A stretch of DNA of 60,067 bases from NCBI GenBank assembly GCA_947630845.1, contig CANRJB010000016.1:1-60067 (forward strand), in the 5' to 3' direction. Positions 37,553 through 52,617 of the stretch are shown here, in pieces. The notes under the pieces were generated by a model. It searched no databases. It saw only the letters and a program-made list of their open reading frames with translations, and had not been told where the DNA came from. The number at the start of each line of letters is the position of its first letter. Position 1 is the stretch's first letter. Both the position numbers and the translations under genes were made by a program. The DNA comes from an uncultured Clostridia bacterium (lineage in GTDB: Bacteria > Bacillota > Clostridia > Oscillospirales > Ruminococcaceae).

Positions 37553-38005
37553 ATGCAGTCGGCAAAACCGACAACAGCACAGATAAGGCAGTGGAAAGAG
37601 ATCTATGCGGCGCACCGATCCGGTATGCAGCCTGACCGGAAAACCGGTGCAAAGGTAAATGCCTATCTACAGGAGAAATACCCCTGTGAGCCACTGAACG
37701 ACCCGGCGTTCACAGAGACGGTCGTATATAACATCATGGAAAATGAACATTCCCGCCGGAAATTTCCGGAGGGAACACAGCCGGATATTGCTGCTTACCG
37801 CATCGGGAATGTGCTTGTGGGAATTGATCTGGTGAGTGGTGAATTTCATGTGGAAAGTGAAAATCTGGAACAGACAGCACAGATCTATGATGAGCTGTTT
37901 ATGTTCCGGAGACTTGATGAAGAAGATCTGAAAAATTATTTTCTGACAGCACAGTATGTGCTGCTGTCACAAAAAGCACTGAAAGATAAGGGAGATATAG
38001 AATAG
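37553..38005 (+). CDS. Unknown soluble protein within the his operon
   Basis: No family is recognised. The 150-residue protein has no membrane segment or signal peptide. It has a basic N-terminus ([15 protein letters not shown]), a central part with a short beta stretch ([21 protein letters not shown]) and a helical acidic end. The stretch [16 protein letters not shown] looks like a small beta-sheet core. It ends one base before hisI, so its translation is likely coupled to hisI. Confidence 0.6.
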   Translation: MQSAKPTTAQIRQWKEIYAAHRSGMQPDRKTGAKVNAYLQEKYPCEPLNDPAFTETVVYNIMENEHSRRKFPEGTQPDIAAYRIGNVLVGIDLVSGEFHVESENLEQTAQIYDELFMFRRLDEEDLKNYFLTAQYVLLSQKALKDKGDIE

Positions 38006-38006
38006 C

Positions 38007-38336
38007 ATGGAACTTGACAAATATTTTGTAAAATCCGACCTCATCCCTGCCATTGCGGTGGATGTACACACAAAGCAGGTACTCATGCTTGCGTACATGA
38101 ATAAGGAAAGTCTGCAAAAGACGTTGGAAACCGGCTATACATGGTACTGGAGCCGTTCAAGGCAGGAGCTGTGGAATAAGGGGGCAACTTCGGGGCATCT
38201 GCAAAAGGTCGTGTCCATTTTTGCAGACTGCGATGATGATACCCTTCTTGTCAACGTGGAGCAGACCGGAAATGCCTGCCATACCGGAGCGTATTCCTGT
38301 TTTTTCAAGCAGATCTACGGAGATCCCGAGGAATAG
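38007..38336 (+). CDS. hisI: Phosphoribosyl-AMP cyclohydrolase
   Basis: The 109-residue zinc enzyme opens the purine ring of PR-AMP. It has [28 protein letters not shown] and the metal-binding [20 protein letters not shown] (split across Asp and Cys ligands). It is the single-domain form with no C-terminal HisE, and no hisE is found in the window, so PR-ATP pyrophosphatase must be encoded elsewhere. It is separated from hisF by two unknown genes. Confidence 0.94.
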   Translation: MELDKYFVKSDLIPAIAVDVHTKQVLMLAYMNKESLQKTLETGYTWYWSRSRQELWNKGATSGHLQKVVSIFADCDDDTLLVNVEQTGNACHTGAYSCFFKQIYGDPEE

Positions 38337-38348
38337 TCACAAACTATT

Positions 38349-38413
38349 GCCCTTCTGAATATCCTGTAACTAAGGGAAGCATATGCGACCCTGTATTACA
38401 GGAATAGGAGGGC
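38349..38413 (+). promoter_or_regulatory. Long hairpin covering the SD of the coat-like gene
   Basis: GCCCTTCT (38349-38356) can pair fully with AGGAGGGC (38406-38413), which contains the SD (one G-U pair). CCTGTAA (38363-38369) pairs with TTACAGG (38396-38402), AGGG with CCCT, and the tip is the palindrome GCATATGC (38379-38386). The core 38363-38402 is symmetrical in spacing. In a transcript entering from hisI this would hide the SD. A GAATA-N18-CATAT pattern (38357-38384) lies inside, a weak match to forespore sigma promoters; initiation there would leave out the left arm. Confidence 0.6.
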
Positions 38414-38417
38414 TATT

Positions 38418-42281
<3,864 letters not shown>

Positions 42282-42311
42282 AACAATTTCCTTTCATGCG
42301 GTGTTGCATTT

Positions 42312-42340
42312 ATTATACCATAAAAAAGGAAATTTGAAAA
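42312..42340 (-). promoter_or_regulatory. Likely promoter of the pseudouridine synthase gene
   Basis: On the minus strand TATAAT (42317-42312) has a 17-bp spacer to TTTTCA (42340-42335), a weak -35 box. It is 31 bp before the start codon. Confidence 0.45.
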
Positions 42341-42370
42341 GTGGGAAAATAAAAAAAGTAGGTTTTAATT

Positions 42371-43084
42371 ATGGCTGTTAAGAAAGTAAGTACAGATAAG
42401 AAGAATCTTCATGAGGGACACAGAGAAAGAATGCGGAAACGCTTTAAAGAGGGCGGATTTGCCGGCTTTGCCGAACATGAGATCTTAGAGTTTCTGCTTT
42501 TCTTTGTCTATCGGATTGAGAACACCAATGAGATCGGACATAAGATCATGCTGCGTTTCGGCTCATTGGATAGGGTGTTCAAAGCAAGCATGCAGGAGTT
42601 GATGGAGGTGGAAGGTGTAGGAGAAAAATCTGCTCTTTTGCTTGCGACCATCGGTGAGACTTTCCGTGCGCTGCAAGTGGAGCGGACAAAAGGGTGCTGT
42701 CTGGAAGGCATTGATGAACGATGTGAATATTTCCGGAGTCTGCTATCGCTGGAAGCGGATGAGGTATTTATGATCGCATGTCTGAATGACACCATGCATG
42801 TAATACATAATGCTGTGCTTGCAAAAGGGACACCCGGATCTGTGACGGTTTGCAAGATAGATTTGGTTCGTTTGGTTGCTTCCAGCCATTGCAACAGAGT
42901 GATGATTGCCCATAACCACCCGAACGGTTTACCGATTCCGTCCATAAATGATATGGAGACGACCCGATTCATAGCCGGGATTTTGAAGAACATTGATATA
43001 GAGCTGGTCGACCATGTCATTGTGGGAGAAAACGGTGCATTGTCTATGATGAACTCAGGAGGTTACATCCCCAATCTTTGGTAA
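42371..43084 (+). CDS. radC: RadC-like JAB/MPN domain protein
   Basis: The 237-residue protein combines an N-terminal UPF0758 helical region with a helix-hairpin-helix ([20 protein letters not shown]) and a C-terminal metalloprotease-like JAB domain with the JAMM pattern [19 protein letters not shown]. RadC-like proteins were once tied to repair, but their function is still unclear. In a few mobile elements they help defence or antirestriction, with no sign of that here. It precedes uvrB by 25 bp and is probably transcribed with it. Confidence 0.88.
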   Translation: MAVKKVSTDKKNLHEGHRERMRKRFKEGGFAGFAEHEILEFLLFFVYRIENTNEIGHKIMLRFGSLDRVFKASMQELMEVEGVGEKSALLLATIGETFRALQVERTKGCCLEGIDERCEYFRSLLSLEADEVFMIACLNDTMHVIHNAVLAKGTPGSVTVCKIDLVRLVASSHCNRVMIAHNHPNGLPIPSINDMETTRFIAGILKNIDIELVDHVIVGENGALSMMNSGGYIPNLW

Positions 43085-43109
43085 CGCAGATAAGGAGGCA
43101 CACGCAGAT

Positions 43110-45074
43110 ATGAATGCATTCAGGCTTCATGCTCCCTATGCGCCGGCTGGTGATCAGCCCAAGGCGATCCGGGAGCTGACAGAAGGTTTGCAAAGAGGAA
43201 ATAATTTCCAGACACTTCTTGGTGTGACCGGATCCGGAAAGACCTATACAATGGCAAATGTGATTGCCAATCTCAATAAGCCCACACTTGTGCTGGCACA
43301 TAACAAGATACTTGCGGCACAGCTCTGTTCGGAATTTAAGGCTTTTTTCCCGGAGAATGCAGTGGAGTACTTTGTCAGCTACTATGACTACTACCAACCG
43401 GAAGCCTATGTACCGAGTACGGACAGTTATATTGAGAAGGATTCTTCCATCAATGATGAGATCGACAAGCTCCGGCACTCTGCCACAACAGCCCTTGCCG
43501 AGCGGAAAGATGTCATCATTGTTGCAAGTGTCTCCTGCATCTATTCACTCGGTTCGCCGGAAGAGTACCGGAGCATGACCGTTTCTGTCCGCACCGGGAT
43601 GGAAAAGCCGATATCGCAGCTTGTCAGCGAGCTTGTCAGCATTCAGTATGAACGTAATGATATTGATTTTTCCCGTAACAAATTCCGTGTACGTGGAGAT
43701 GTAATGGAGATTTTTCCGGCAAATTCCACCGATACAGCGATCCGTGTTGAATTCTTCGGAGATGAGATCGACAGGATCAGTGAAGTTGATGTTATGACGG
43801 GAAAGGTCAGAGCTGTTCTACAGCATGCAGCTATTTTTCCGGCATCGCACTATGTTGTCGGGGATGAAAAAATGGAAGCTGCCATTGCGGACATTGAGGA
43901 TGAGCTTGCTGAACGTGTGCAGTATTTCAATGAGAATCACAAGCTGATTGAAGCACAGCGCATTGCCCAGCGAACGCATTACGATATTGAGATGCTCCGG
44001 GAGATCGGATTTTGCAGCGGTATTGAGAACTATTCACGGGTTCTGGCACGGCGTCCTCCGGGAAGTGTGCCATATACGCTGCTTGATCATTTTCCGGAGG
44101 ACTTTCTGCTGATCGTAGACGAGAGCCATGTTACTATTCCGCAGGTGCGTGCAATGAGTGCCGGAGACAGGGCACGCAAGCAGACACTTGTGGATTATGG
44201 ATTCCGTCTGCCGAGTGCATTTGACAACCGTCCGCTGATGTTTCCGGAATTTGAAAGTCACATTCATCAGGTGATTTTTGTCAGTGCAACGCCGGGGGAT
44301 TATGAACGGGAGCATTCGTCGTCTGTCGTGGAACAGGTGATCCGTCCGACGGGGCTGGTCGATCCGGAGGTCATTGTCAGACCGATCGAAGGGCAGATGG
44401 ATGATCTGCTGTCAGAGATCCGTATCCGTGCGGAAAAGAAGGAACGTGTTCTTGTTACGACTTTAACAAAAAAGATGGCAGAAAACCTCACTGATTTTCT
44501 GGAACAGATGGGGACAAGAGTACGCTATCTGCATCATGACATTGATACGATCGAGCGTATGGAAATCATCCGTGATTTACGGCTTGGAGAGTTTGATGTG
44601 CTGGTCGGCATCAACCTGCTGCGTGAGGGTCTTGACATTCCGGAGGTTTCGCTTGTGGCGATACTGGATGCGGACAAGGAAGGTTTTCTGCGCAGTGAGA
44701 CATCCATGGTGCAGACCATCGGACGAGCTGCCCGGAATGCACACGGACAGGTCATCATGTACGCTGACAATGTAACAGGCTCAATGGAGCGAGCCATCCG
44801 GGAGACAGAACGCCGCCGTGCTTTACAGATGGCATATAATGAAGCACACGGAATCATCCCTAAAACCATTATCAAGGATGTACATGATGTCATCGAAATT
44901 TCCAAGAAGGAGGATGTGGAGGTACAAACGCACCGGAAGAAGCTTTCTGCAAAGGAACGAACCGCTCTCATTGAGAATCTGACCGCCCAGATGAAGGAAG
45001 CCGCCAAGATGCTTGAGTTTGAGCATGCAGCGTTCCTGCGTGATGAAATTGCGAAGCTGAAGAAAGGGAAGTAG
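43110..45074 (+). CDS. uvrB: Excinuclease ABC subunit B
   Basis: The 654-residue helicase-like repair protein receives damaged DNA from UvrA and loads UvrC. It has Walker [12 protein letters not shown], the damage-probing beta-hairpin [12 protein letters not shown], helicase motifs including DESHVT and [14 protein letters not shown], and the C-terminal UVR motif ([20 protein letters not shown]) that binds UvrC. GGAGG precedes the ATG. uvrA follows after 14 bp; uvrC is not in the window. Confidence 0.98.
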   Translation: MNAFRLHAPYAPAGDQPKAIRELTEGLQRGNNFQTLLGVTGSGKTYTMANVIANLNKPTLVLAHNKILAAQLCSEFKAFFPENAVEYFVSYYDYYQPEAYVPSTDSYIEKDSSINDEIDKLRHSATTALAERKDVIIVASVSCIYSLGSPEEYRSMTVSVRTGMEKPISQLVSELVSIQYERNDIDFSRNKFRVRGDVMEIFPANSTDTAIRVEFFGDEIDRISEVDVMTGKVRAVLQHAAIFPASHYVVGDEKMEAAIADIEDELAERVQYFNENHKLIEAQRIAQRTHYDIEMLREIGFCSGIENYSRVLARRPPGSVPYTLLDHFPEDFLLIVDESHVTIPQVRAMSAGDRARKQTLVDYGFRLPSAFDNRPLMFPEFESHIHQVIFVSATPGDYEREHSSSVVEQVIRPTGLVDPEVIVRPIEGQMDDLLSEIRIRAEKKERVLVTTLTKKMAENLTDFLEQMGTRVRYLHHDIDTIERMEIIRDLRLGEFDVLVGINLLREGLDIPEVSLVAILDADKEGFLRSETSMVQTIGRAARNAHGQVIMYADNVTGSMERAIRETERRRALQMAYNEAHGIIPKTIIKDVHDVIEISKKEDVEVQTHRKKLSAKERTALIENLTAQMKEAAKMLEFEHAAFLRDEIAKLKKGK

Positions 45075-45088
45075 AGAAGGGTAGAGTT

Positions 45089-47935
45089 ATGCAAAGGAAT
45101 AAAATCGTCATTAAGGGAGCACGTGCCCACAATCTGAAAAATATCAACGTCACCATACCAAGGGATAAACTGGTCGTCATGACAGGACTGTCCGGCTCAG
45201 GAAAGTCATCACTTGCATTCGATACGATCTATGCAGATGGGCAGCGGCGGTATGTGGAAAGTCTGTCATCCTATGCCCGGATGTTTCTCGGACAGATGGA
45301 AAAGCCTGATGTGGACAGCATTGAAGGACTTTCGCCTGCCATTTCCATCGATCAGAAAACGACCTCTAAAAACCCACGCTCTACTGTTGGGACGGTAACG
45401 GAGATCTATGATTATCTGCGTCTGCTATATGCCCGTATCGGCATTCCGCACTGTCCTATCTGCGGCAGGGAAATCAGCCAGCAGACTGTAGACGAGATCG
45501 TTGACCAGATCATGTCCCTTCCGGAAGGCACAAAGATCCAGCTCCTTGCTCCCATCATCAGAGGAAAAAAAGGGCAGCATGTCCGGGAGCTTGAGCGTGC
45601 CAGAAAGAATGGGTATGTCCGGGTGCGCATTGATGGCATTCTGTATGATCTGTCCGAGGAGATCACATTGGAGAAAAATATCAAGCACACCATTGAGATC
45701 GTTGTTGACCGTCTTGTTATCAAGGAGGGCATTACCACCCGGCTGACTGACAGTCTGGAGACGACATCGTCACTGACAGGCGGTACGATCCATGTGGAGG
45801 TCATCGGCGGTGAAGAATTGGTATTTTCCCAGAATTATGCCTGTCCGGAACATAATATCAGCATGGAAGAGCTGACACCACGACTTTTCTCTTTCAACAA
45901 TCCCTATGGTGCATGCGAGAAGTGTATGGGGCTTGGCATATTTCAGAGAATTGATCCGGACATCATCCTGCCGAACCCCGATCTGAGTATCATGGACGGA
46001 GCGATCCATGCATCCGGCTGGAATCACTTAGAGGAAGGCTCGATTGCCATGATGTATTATCAAGCAATTGCAGAGCGGTATGGTATTTCTCTGGAAACAC
46101 CGATTGCCGATCTGCCGGATGAGGTGGTGCAGGTCTTTCTGTACGGAACGAACGGGGAGAAACTGGAACTGCACAGAAGCCCGTCTTTGGGTGGTGGTGT
46201 CTATTATGCGCCCTTCGAGGGTGTCATTCCCAATCTCGAACGCCGCTATCATGAAACAAACAGCATCTACACCAAAGCTGATATTGAGGATTCCATGAAT
46301 GAAGTCACCTGCGAGGCATGTAAGGGTGCAAGGCTGAAACCGGAGGTTTTGTCTGTTACAGTCGGAGGGCTGAATATCTATGAGCTGACACAGCTTTCCG
46401 TGGTCAAGGCACTGACATTCTTTCAGGATCTCAAATTGACAGAACATGAGCGTTTTATCGGCGAACGCATCATCAAGGAGATATGCGATCGTTTAGGCTT
46501 TCTGAAGAGTGTGGGGCTGCAATACCTGACACTTGCCCGTTCGGCAGGAACGCTTTCCGGCGGTGAAAGCCAGCGCATCCGGTTGGCAACACAGATCGGT
46601 TCTTCTTTGGTGGGTGTACTTTACATCCTTGACGAGCCGAGCATCGGTCTGCACCAGCGTGACAATGACATGTTGATTGCCACCATGAAGAATCTGCGTG
46701 ATCTTGGCAATACCCTGATCGTAGTCGAACATGATGACGACACGATGCTTGCAGCAGATTATATCGTGGACATCGGTCCGGGCGCAGGGGTAAACGGCGG
46801 CAACGTGGTATATGCCGGCACGCCGAAAGGACTGCTGAAATGCAGTGAGTCTATCACGGGACAATACCTTTCCGGCAAATTACAGATACCTATCCCAGAG
46901 GTCCGCCGCAAGGGGAACGGAAAATTACTGACTGTTGTCGGAGCGACAGAGAATAATCTGAAAAAACTGACGGTAAGTTTTCCGTTGGGGACACTGATCT
47001 GCGTGACAGGTGTTTCCGGGTCTGGAAAGTCCTCCTTGGTCAATGAGATCCTCTATAAGCATCTTGCCGCCAAACTCAACCGTGCCCGTATCAAGGGCGG
47101 CGCATGTAAAACGATCAAGGGAACGGAATATCTCGACAAAGTCATCTGTATCGACCAGTCTCCCATCGGCAGGACACCACGCTCTAACCCGGCGACCTAT
47201 ACAGGTGTTTTCACGGACATCCGCAATCTCTTTGCCCAGACCAATGATGCCAAAGGGCATGGCTATACTGCCACACGCTTTTCCTTTAATGTCAAGGGCG
47301 GACGCTGTGAGGCATGTGAGGGTGACGGCATCCTGAAAATTGAGATGCATTTTCTGCCGGATGTTTACGTCCCCTGTGAGGTCTGCAAGGGAAAACGGTA
47401 TAATCGGGAAACACTGGAGATACACTACAAGGGAAAGTCCATTTATGACGTACTGGAGATGACGGTAGATGAAGGGGTGCTGTTCTTTGAACACATCCCG
47501 AAGATCGCACGCAAGCTAAAGACCTTGCAGGAAGTTGGTTTGGGCTATGTGAAGATCGGACAACCGGCAACAACATTGTCCGGCGGTGAAGCACAGCGTG
47601 TCAAGCTTTCCACAGAACTGTCAAAGAGAGCGACCGGTAAGACGGTCTACATTCTCGATGAGCCGACGACAGGTCTTCATGCTGCTGATGTCCATCGGCT
47701 GATTAAAGTCTTACAGCAGCTTGTGGATGCCGGAAACACCGTCATTGTCATCGAACACAATATGCATGTCATCAAGGTAGCTGACCATATCATTGATCTG
47801 GGTCCTGAAGGCGGTGACGGCGGCGGTACTGTTGTTGCACAGGGAACGCCGGAGGAGATCATAAATATCCCTGATTCTTACACCGGCAAATATCTTGCTC
47901 CTTATCTGGAGCAGGGCAGAGGAGGAGTTGAATGA
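45089..47935 (+). CDS. uvrA: Excinuclease ABC subunit A
   Basis: The 948-residue damage-recognition ATPase has two ABC modules: Walker [14 protein letters not shown] and [13 protein letters not shown], signatures [12 protein letters not shown] and [12 protein letters not shown], and zinc modules [15 protein letters not shown] and [15 protein letters not shown]. It belongs to the normal UvrA group; neither the length nor the modules suggest the drug-resistance paralogue. It overlaps the next gene by four bases (ATGA). Confidence 0.98.
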   Translation: MQRNKIVIKGARAHNLKNINVTIPRDKLVVMTGLSGSGKSSLAFDTIYADGQRRYVESLSSYARMFLGQMEKPDVDSIEGLSPAISIDQKTTSKNPRSTVGTVTEIYDYLRLLYARIGIPHCPICGREISQQTVDEIVDQIMSLPEGTKIQLLAPIIRGKKGQHVRELERARKNGYVRVRIDGILYDLSEEITLEKNIKHTIEIVVDRLVIKEGITTRLTDSLETTSSLTGGTIHVEVIGGEELVFSQNYACPEHNISMEELTPRLFSFNNPYGACEKCMGLGIFQRIDPDIILPNPDLSIMDGAIHASGWNHLEEGSIAMMYYQAIAERYGISLETPIADLPDEVVQVFLYGTNGEKLELHRSPSLGGGVYYAPFEGVIPNLERRYHETNSIYTKADIEDSMNEVTCEACKGARLKPEVLSVTVGGLNIYELTQLSVVKALTFFQDLKLTEHERFIGERIIKEICDRLGFLKSVGLQYLTLARSAGTLSGGESQRIRLATQIGSSLVGVLYILDEPSIGLHQRDNDMLIATMKNLRDLGNTLIVVEHDDDTMLAADYIVDIGPGAGVNGGNVVYAGTPKGLLKCSESITGQYLSGKLQIPIPEVRRKGNGKLLTVVGATENNLKKLTVSFPLGTLICVTGVSGSGKSSLVNEILYKHLAAKLNRARIKGGACKTIKGTEYLDKVICIDQSPIGRTPRSNPATYTGVFTDIRNLFAQTNDAKGHGYTATRFSFNVKGGRCEACEGDGILKIEMHFLPDVYVPCEVCKGKRYNRETLEIHYKGKSIYDVLEMTVDEGVLFFEHIPKIARKLKTLQEVGLGYVKIGQPATTLSGGEAQRVKLSTELSKRATGKTVYILDEPTTGLHAADVHRLIKVLQQLVDAGNTVIVIEHNMHVIKVADHIIDLGPEGGDGGGTVVAQGTPEEIINIPDSYTGKYLAPYLEQGRGGVE

Positions 47936-49470
47936 TGCGAAAAATTCTTAGGAAACTGCTTCGTACCTTCTTTAACCGGAATGTGCTGTTCATTATGATG
48001 CTATTGGTACAGCTCATCGTATTGGTGCTGACAGTGCTGTTTCTGAGTCAGCACTATCTGCCGATCTATCTGATGCTGTTGGGACTGGATATGATTCTGG
48101 TGGTCTATATCACGAATACTTCGGAAAATCCTTCCTATAAGCTGCCGTGGCTCGTAGCAATGCTGGTGCTGCCGGTATTTGCAGGATTGGCATATCTGCT
48201 CGTCAAGACAGATGCCGGACACCGTAAGCTGAAACGCTGCTATGCCGAACGAATGAAGGAAACCGAAAAATATCTTCCCCAGAACGCCAATGTCGTACAG
48301 AGTTTGGGAGAGCTTTCTGCCAGTTATGCCAATTTGTCACGCTATGTACAGAAATACGGCGGCTACCCGGTCTACCGGAACTGTGTTTCCGAATACTATG
48401 CAGATGGGGAAGCGATGTTTGAGGCAATGAAGCGTGAGATCCGCAGAGCAAAGCACTATATTTTCCTTGAATTCTTCATCATCTCTTCGGGAAAAATGTG
48501 GAATGAGCTGTTGTCTCTTCTGAAGGAAAGAACAGCATCGGGCGTAAAGGTCAGGGTGCTGTATGATGGATTCGGCACGCAGTTCATCATGCCAAGAAGG
48601 TATTTCCGGGAGCTGGAGAAATATGGAATCGAATGCCGTGTATTCAACGGTTTCAAGCCCTTTCTTTCTTCCTCACAAAACAATCGTGACCATCGGAAGA
48701 TCCTTGTGGTGGACGGCAGCACTGCCTTTACGGGCGGCATCAACATTGCGGACGAGTATATCAACCAGAAGCTGCGTTTCGGGCACTGGAAGGATGGCGG
48801 ACTCCTGTGCAGAGGACATGCGGCATGGAGTTTTACGGTGATGTTTCTTCAGCTCTGGGATTTGGAGCAAAGTGAGGATGTGATGCAATATGCACCGGAA
48901 TCAGTTCTTCCGGCAAGCTTTGACGGCTTTATCCAGCCCTACAGTGACTCTCCGACAGACGAAGAATATGTCGGCAGGAACGTGTATCTGGACATCATCA
49001 ACAACGCCAGAGACTATGTCTATATTATGACCCCCTATCTTATTCTTGACCATGAGATGGTGACGGCACTCGGAATCGCAGCCAAGAAGGGTGTCGATGT
49101 GCGTCTCCTGACGCCGCATATCCCGGATAAATGGTATGCCTATACCACAGCATGGAGCTATTACAAGGAGCTGTTACAGGAGCATGTGCGCATTTTTGAG
49201 TATGAGCCGGGCTTTGTCCATGCCAAGAATTTCAGCTCGGATGATGCCATAGGTGTGGTCGGAACCATCAATATGGATTACAGGAGTCTGTATCTGCACT
49301 TTGAATGTGCAGCTATCCTGTACGGGGCATCAACAGTTAAGGAGATTCGGAAGGATTTTGAGGCTTCTCTTGACAGAAGTATTGAGATCACGATGGAGGA
49401 TTACAGAAAACGTCCGCTCTACAAACGATGCATCGGGTGGGTTCTGCGTATCTTTGCACCATTATTATAA
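47932..49470 (+). CDS. cls: Cardiolipin synthase
   Basis: The 512-residue phospholipase-D-family protein starts with two hydrophobic helices (about 15-60) and has two HKD motifs: [16 protein letters not shown] and [16 protein letters not shown]. It joins two phosphatidylglycerols to make cardiolipin at the membrane, using lipid derived from the CdsA product. GGAGGAG (47921-47927) precedes two ATGs (47932, 47935), the first overlapping the uvrA stop. Cotranscription with uvrA links lipid and repair genes without an obvious reason. Confidence 0.92.
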   Translation: MMRKILRKLLRTFFNRNVLFIMMLLVQLIVLVLTVLFLSQHYLPIYLMLLGLDMILVVYITNTSENPSYKLPWLVAMLVLPVFAGLAYLLVKTDAGHRKLKRCYAERMKETEKYLPQNANVVQSLGELSASYANLSRYVQKYGGYPVYRNCVSEYYADGEAMFEAMKREIRRAKHYIFLEFFIISSGKMWNELLSLLKERTASGVKVRVLYDGFGTQFIMPRRYFRELEKYGIECRVFNGFKPFLSSSQNNRDHRKILVVDGSTAFTGGINIADEYINQKLRFGHWKDGGLLCRGHAAWSFTVMFLQLWDLEQSEDVMQYAPESVLPASFDGFIQPYSDSPTDEEYVGRNVYLDIINNARDYVYIMTPYLILDHEMVTALGIAAKKGVDVRLLTPHIPDKWYAYTTAWSYYKELLQEHVRIFEYEPGFVHAKNFSSDDAIGVVGTINMDYRSLYLHFECAAILYGASTVKEIRKDFEASLDRSIEITMEDYRKRPLYKRCIGWVLRIFAPLL

Positions 49471-49484
49471 AGGAGAAAATGAAT

Positions 49485-50321
49485 ATGAGCAACACGAGTA
49501 ACGAATGTACACATGATTGCAGTACCTGTGGCAGCAACTGTTCCGAACGGGCAGTGCCGCAGAGTATGTTGGAAAAGCCCAACGAAATGAGCAAGATCGG
49601 TAAAGTCATCGGAATTGTCAGCGGCAAGGGAGGTGTGGGTAAATCCCTTGTTTCCTCCATGCTGGCAGTCGGAATGCAGCGTGCCGGAAAGCATGCTGCG
49701 ATCCTTGATGCCGATGTGACCGGACCTTCCATTCCAAAGGCATTCGGTATCAAAGAGAGGGTACTTGGGAATGAGCTGGGGCTTATCCCGGCACGTTCAA
49801 AGATGGGTATTGACATCATGTCTGTCAACCTGATGCTGGAGAACGACACTGATCCGGTTGTCTGGAGAGGACCTGTTATTGCAGGTGTTGTGAAGCAGTT
49901 CTGGACGGATGTGATATGGGATGATGTGGACTACATGTTTGTGGATATGCCGCCCGGAACGGGTGACGTGCCGCTAACGGTATTCCAAAGTATACCAGTA
50001 GACGGTATCATTATTGTGACATCGCCGCAGGAGCTGGTTTCCATGATCGTGCAGAAGGCTGTCAAGATGGCAGAAATGATGGACATTCCAGTGCTTGGCA
50101 TCGTGGAGAACATGAGCTATGCCGTATGTCCGGACTGCGGAAAGAAAATCATGGTCTTTGGTGAGAGTCACACGGCTGATATTGCAAAAGAATATGGCAT
50201 TCCGCTGCTTGCACAGATGCCGTTTGATCCGGCGCTGTCAAAGTGTGTTGATCTTGGCGTGATCGAGCTGCATGAATCTACAGAGATGGACTGTGCGGTA
50301 GCAAAGCTGCTTGGAGAATAG
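49485..50321 (+). CDS. Mrp/ApbC/NBP35-type iron-sulfur carrier ATPase
   Basis: The 278-residue P-loop ATPase has the deviant Walker A SGKGGVGKS, DADVTGPSIP, and VDMPPGTGDVPLTV. Two Cys signatures are visible: an N-terminal CTHDCSTCGSNC and the CPDCGKK that bridges a dimer cluster. Mrp/NBP35 proteins assemble and pass on [4Fe-4S] clusters; the window encodes several cluster enzymes (IlvD, LeuC, IspG, PurF). In-frame ATGs occur at 49479 and 49485; AAAGGAG (49469-49475) is better spaced for the second. A terminator follows. Confidence 0.92.
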   Translation: MSNTSNECTHDCSTCGSNCSERAVPQSMLEKPNEMSKIGKVIGIVSGKGGVGKSLVSSMLAVGMQRAGKHAAILDADVTGPSIPKAFGIKERVLGNELGLIPARSKMGIDIMSVNLMLENDTDPVVWRGPVIAGVVKQFWTDVIWDDVDYMFVDMPPGTGDVPLTVFQSIPVDGIIIVTSPQELVSMIVQKAVKMAEMMDIPVLGIVENMSYAVCPDCGKKIMVFGESHTADIAKEYGIPLLAQMPFDPALSKCVDLGVIELHESTEMDCAVAKLLGE

Positions 50322-50331
50322 AAACTGAGAG

Positions 50332-50360
50332 ACCGTCTGGAATATCCGGGCGGTTTCTTT
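50332..50360 (+). terminator. Terminator after the Mrp/ApbC gene
   Basis: ACCGTCTGG (50332-50340) pairs with CCGGGCGGT (50346-50354), with two G-U pairs and a 5-nt loop, followed by TTCTTT. It ends the radC-uvrB-uvrA-cls-mrp run. The 195 bp that follow are AT-rich with no gene apart from the next promoter. Confidence 0.75.
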
Positions 50361-50486
50361 GCGAAAAATAGTCTATTTCCATAATTTTGTGAAAAATCAC
50401 GAAAAGCGATGTTGAAAAATTTTCATCCATATTTCGGCAAATTTTTACTGTGGAAAAATGATGAAAAAAAGTTTCTCAAAAACCCC

Positions 50487-50515
50487 TTGCAATCCTGTTG
50501 GTTTTGTAGTATGAT
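50487..50515 (+). promoter_or_regulatory. Promoter of the glycosyltransferase gene
   Basis: TTGCAA (50487-50492), 17 bp, TATGAT (50510-50515), about 60 bp before the ATG at 50578. Confidence 0.7.
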
Positions 50516-50577
50516 ATATAGTGTATGGGTATGTTCATGCCATTCCCTGAAGGGGGATGTTGTATACAGGAGGTCGT

Positions 50578-51549
50578 ATGAAACTGATTTCGATTGTTGT
50601 ACCATGCTATAATGAAGAAGAAGTCTTGTCAATGTTCTTTGATGAGATCCGGAAGGTAATGGGTCAGATGAAGGAGACATATCCGGAGCTAAACTTTGAG
50701 CTGCTCTTCATCGATGATGGCTCAAAGGACAAGACACTTGCACTTCTTCGCAGTATGTCACAGGAGGACGAGCGAGTCCGCTACATTTCCTTTTCCCGTA
50801 ACTTCGGAAAGGAAGCTGGTATGTATGCAGGACTGGAGAATTCCAGAGGGGACTATGTTGTCGTGATGGATGCAGACTTGCAGCATCCGCCTGCATTTCT
50901 TCCGAAGATGTATGAATTTGTCAAGGACGGTGAGTATGACTGCGCCACGACAAGGCGAGTCAGCCGTGAGGGAGAATCAAAAGTTCGCTCTGCCTTTGCA
51001 AGACTGTTCTACAAAATTATGAATAAAATCTCGCAGACAGAGATTGTGGATGGCGCACAGGATTTCCGCTTCATGACAAGACAGATGGTCAATGCAATCC
51101 TTGAAATGCATGAGTACAATCGGTTCTCAAAGGGAATCTTTAGTTGGGTCGGTTTTAGGACACGTTACATTGAGTATGAGAATGTCGAGCGTCCTGCTGG
51201 TTCTTCTTCATGGTCATTCTGGGGGCTGTTCAGATATTCGCTTGAGGGGATCTTTGCCTTTTCGACAGCACCGCTTGCAGTTGCAGTCGTGTTGGGTGTG
51301 TTCATCTGCTTCATTGCTTTGGTACTGCTTGTGGTGCTTGTTGTCAAATCTGTGTTGGTGACGGATGCGGATCTGCGTTTTCTGGCAGCACTGTGTATCC
51401 TCTGTCTGCTGAGTGGTTTGCAGCTTTTCTGTACGGGCATTCTGGGACAGTATCTGTCAAAGACCTACCTTGAAAGCAAGCACCGTCCAATCTATCTCAC
51501 CAGAGAGACAGAGGAGACTTATCGTTCCTGTCAGGAGGACAAGCAGTGA
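50578..51549 (+). CDS. Membrane glycosyltransferase, family 2 (DPM1/GtrB-like)
   Basis: The 323-residue enzyme has a GT2 domain: ISIVVPCYNEEE, IDDGSKDKT, the metal-binding VMDADLQHPP, and two C-terminal membrane helices (about 232-260 and 268-292). This layout is that of polyprenyl-phosphate sugar transferases such as GtrB/ArnC, which load a sugar onto undecaprenyl phosphate. The sugar cannot be read from sequence. AGGAGG (50568-50573) points to the ATG at 50578 rather than an in-frame codon at 50557. The next gene overlaps its stop by four bases (GTGA). Confidence 0.88.
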   Translation: MKLISIVVPCYNEEEVLSMFFDEIRKVMGQMKETYPELNFELLFIDDGSKDKTLALLRSMSQEDERVRYISFSRNFGKEAGMYAGLENSRGDYVVVMDADLQHPPAFLPKMYEFVKDGEYDCATTRRVSREGESKVRSAFARLFYKIMNKISQTEIVDGAQDFRFMTRQMVNAILEMHEYNRFSKGIFSWVGFRTRYIEYENVERPAGSSSWSFWGLFRYSLEGIFAFSTAPLAVAVVLGVFICFIALVLLVVLVVKSVLVTDADLRFLAALCILCLLSGLQLFCTGILGQYLSKTYLESKHRPIYLTRETEETYRSCQEDKQ

Positions 51550-52544
51550 ATAACCGGGCAAAGCTGTTGGTGTCAGTCCTGTTTATTGCGGTAATCATAC
51601 TCTGTATCTGTCTGACAAGATTTTACTTTGATGTTACCAAAAACACTGGAAATACAGACTCCAGTGCAGATATCTCCAATATTGTCAGGACATATGGAGA
51701 CAAACGGGTTTTTGAAAGCGAGAACGGCTGTTTCGGCGTTCTGAACAATGAGGATGCAGTTGTGATCGAGCCGCAGTGGATGGAGATTATTGATGTGACA
51801 CAGGATCTTGCACTTGTGTCAGAACGTATCAATGATACTATACTGATCGGCGGCATAGATTTTGAAGAGAATGTTGTACTGCCGTTTGTGTTCCGCTCCA
51901 TGATAGCAATAGATGATCGGTATTATATCGGCATTGTGGATGAAGACGACAGCCGGGTGATCTACAACGAAAGATTCCAGCCAGTGTTTTACCAGAGTTA
52001 TGACAATGCTTTGTATGAGAACGGCACGCTGGATCTGGAGACAGAAAAATGCACTTTTTCCTACAATCTTGCTGATGAACAGCCGTTGCTGCGAAAGGCA
52101 GAGATGTTTTGTCAGATCGGGAAACTGCCGCTTGAATGGCGCATTGCGAATCAGGTACTCCTTGCTGACCTGACAGAAGAAGATCTGCTGCGCATCAACC
52201 AGTGTGTGGAATCCTATATGGATATGCTGATCCAAAGTGATTTTACAGGTCTTCCAGATATTTCCGGCGGAGATTATATCGGCGGGCTTGAGCGCCCCAA
52301 TAGTTTTGCACCGGGGATACGTTTTGATGAGATCAGTGATTTTTCATTTGGTTTCCTTGATCAGGATGAGGGTATTTATGGATTTTCTTTTTCGGTCACC
52401 TATCATTCAGACCAACCTATGACCACAGAGACTGAAGCAACTGCCCCATCAGCTGAAGGAAACCAGATGGTTCATCTACAGTTTGGCTTCAGCAGGAATT
52501 CCAATAACAAAATGATTCTGACATCTGCTGACCTCAGTTTCTGA
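51546..52544 (+). CDS. Membrane-anchored protein of unknown function with WG-like repeat
   Basis: The 332-residue protein starts with GTG and has AGGAGG (51534-51539). A hydrophobic segment (about residues 7-27) without a lipobox Cys should anchor it with the rest outside. The outer part begins with GCFGVLNNEDAVVIEPQW, resembling a single WG (KWG) beta repeat, followed by a beta-rich region and a C-terminal domain of about 110 residues. No enzyme motif is seen. Translation is coupled to the glycosyltransferase, suggesting a shared envelope role. The stop is followed by the purE leader. Confidence 0.65.
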   Translation: MNNRAKLLVSVLFIAVIILCICLTRFYFDVTKNTGNTDSSADISNIVRTYGDKRVFESENGCFGVLNNEDAVVIEPQWMEIIDVTQDLALVSERINDTILIGGIDFEENVVLPFVFRSMIAIDDRYYIGIVDEDDSRVIYNERFQPVFYQSYDNALYENGTLDLETEKCTFSYNLADEQPLLRKAEMFCQIGKLPLEWRIANQVLLADLTEEDLLRINQCVESYMDMLIQSDFTGLPDISGGDYIGGLERPNSFAPGIRFDEISDFSFGFLDQDEGIYGFSFSVTYHSDQPMTTETEATAPSAEGNQMVHLQFGFSRNSNNKMILTSADLSF

Positions 52545-52569
52545 GCAGATGATAGGATACATAGACTTG

Positions 52570-52617
52570 TTTTACAGCATAATACCGTGCAGTTCGCTGT
52601 AAAAAAACAATGCACGG
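52570..52617 (+). ncRNA. Pseudoknot-capable leader element upstream of purE
   Basis: Two perfect complementary pairs are interleaved: TTTTACAGC (52570-52578) with GCTGTAAAA (52596-52604), and CCGTGCA (52585-52591) with TGCACGG (52611-52617). The first loop is 6 nt and the linker before the last strand is A-rich (AAACAA), which is H-type pseudoknot geometry. The last strand ends directly before GGAG and 6 nt before the likely SD GAGG (52624-52627) of purE. No known riboswitch class was recognised, so a regulatory role is an inference from the base pairing and the position. Confidence 0.55.
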
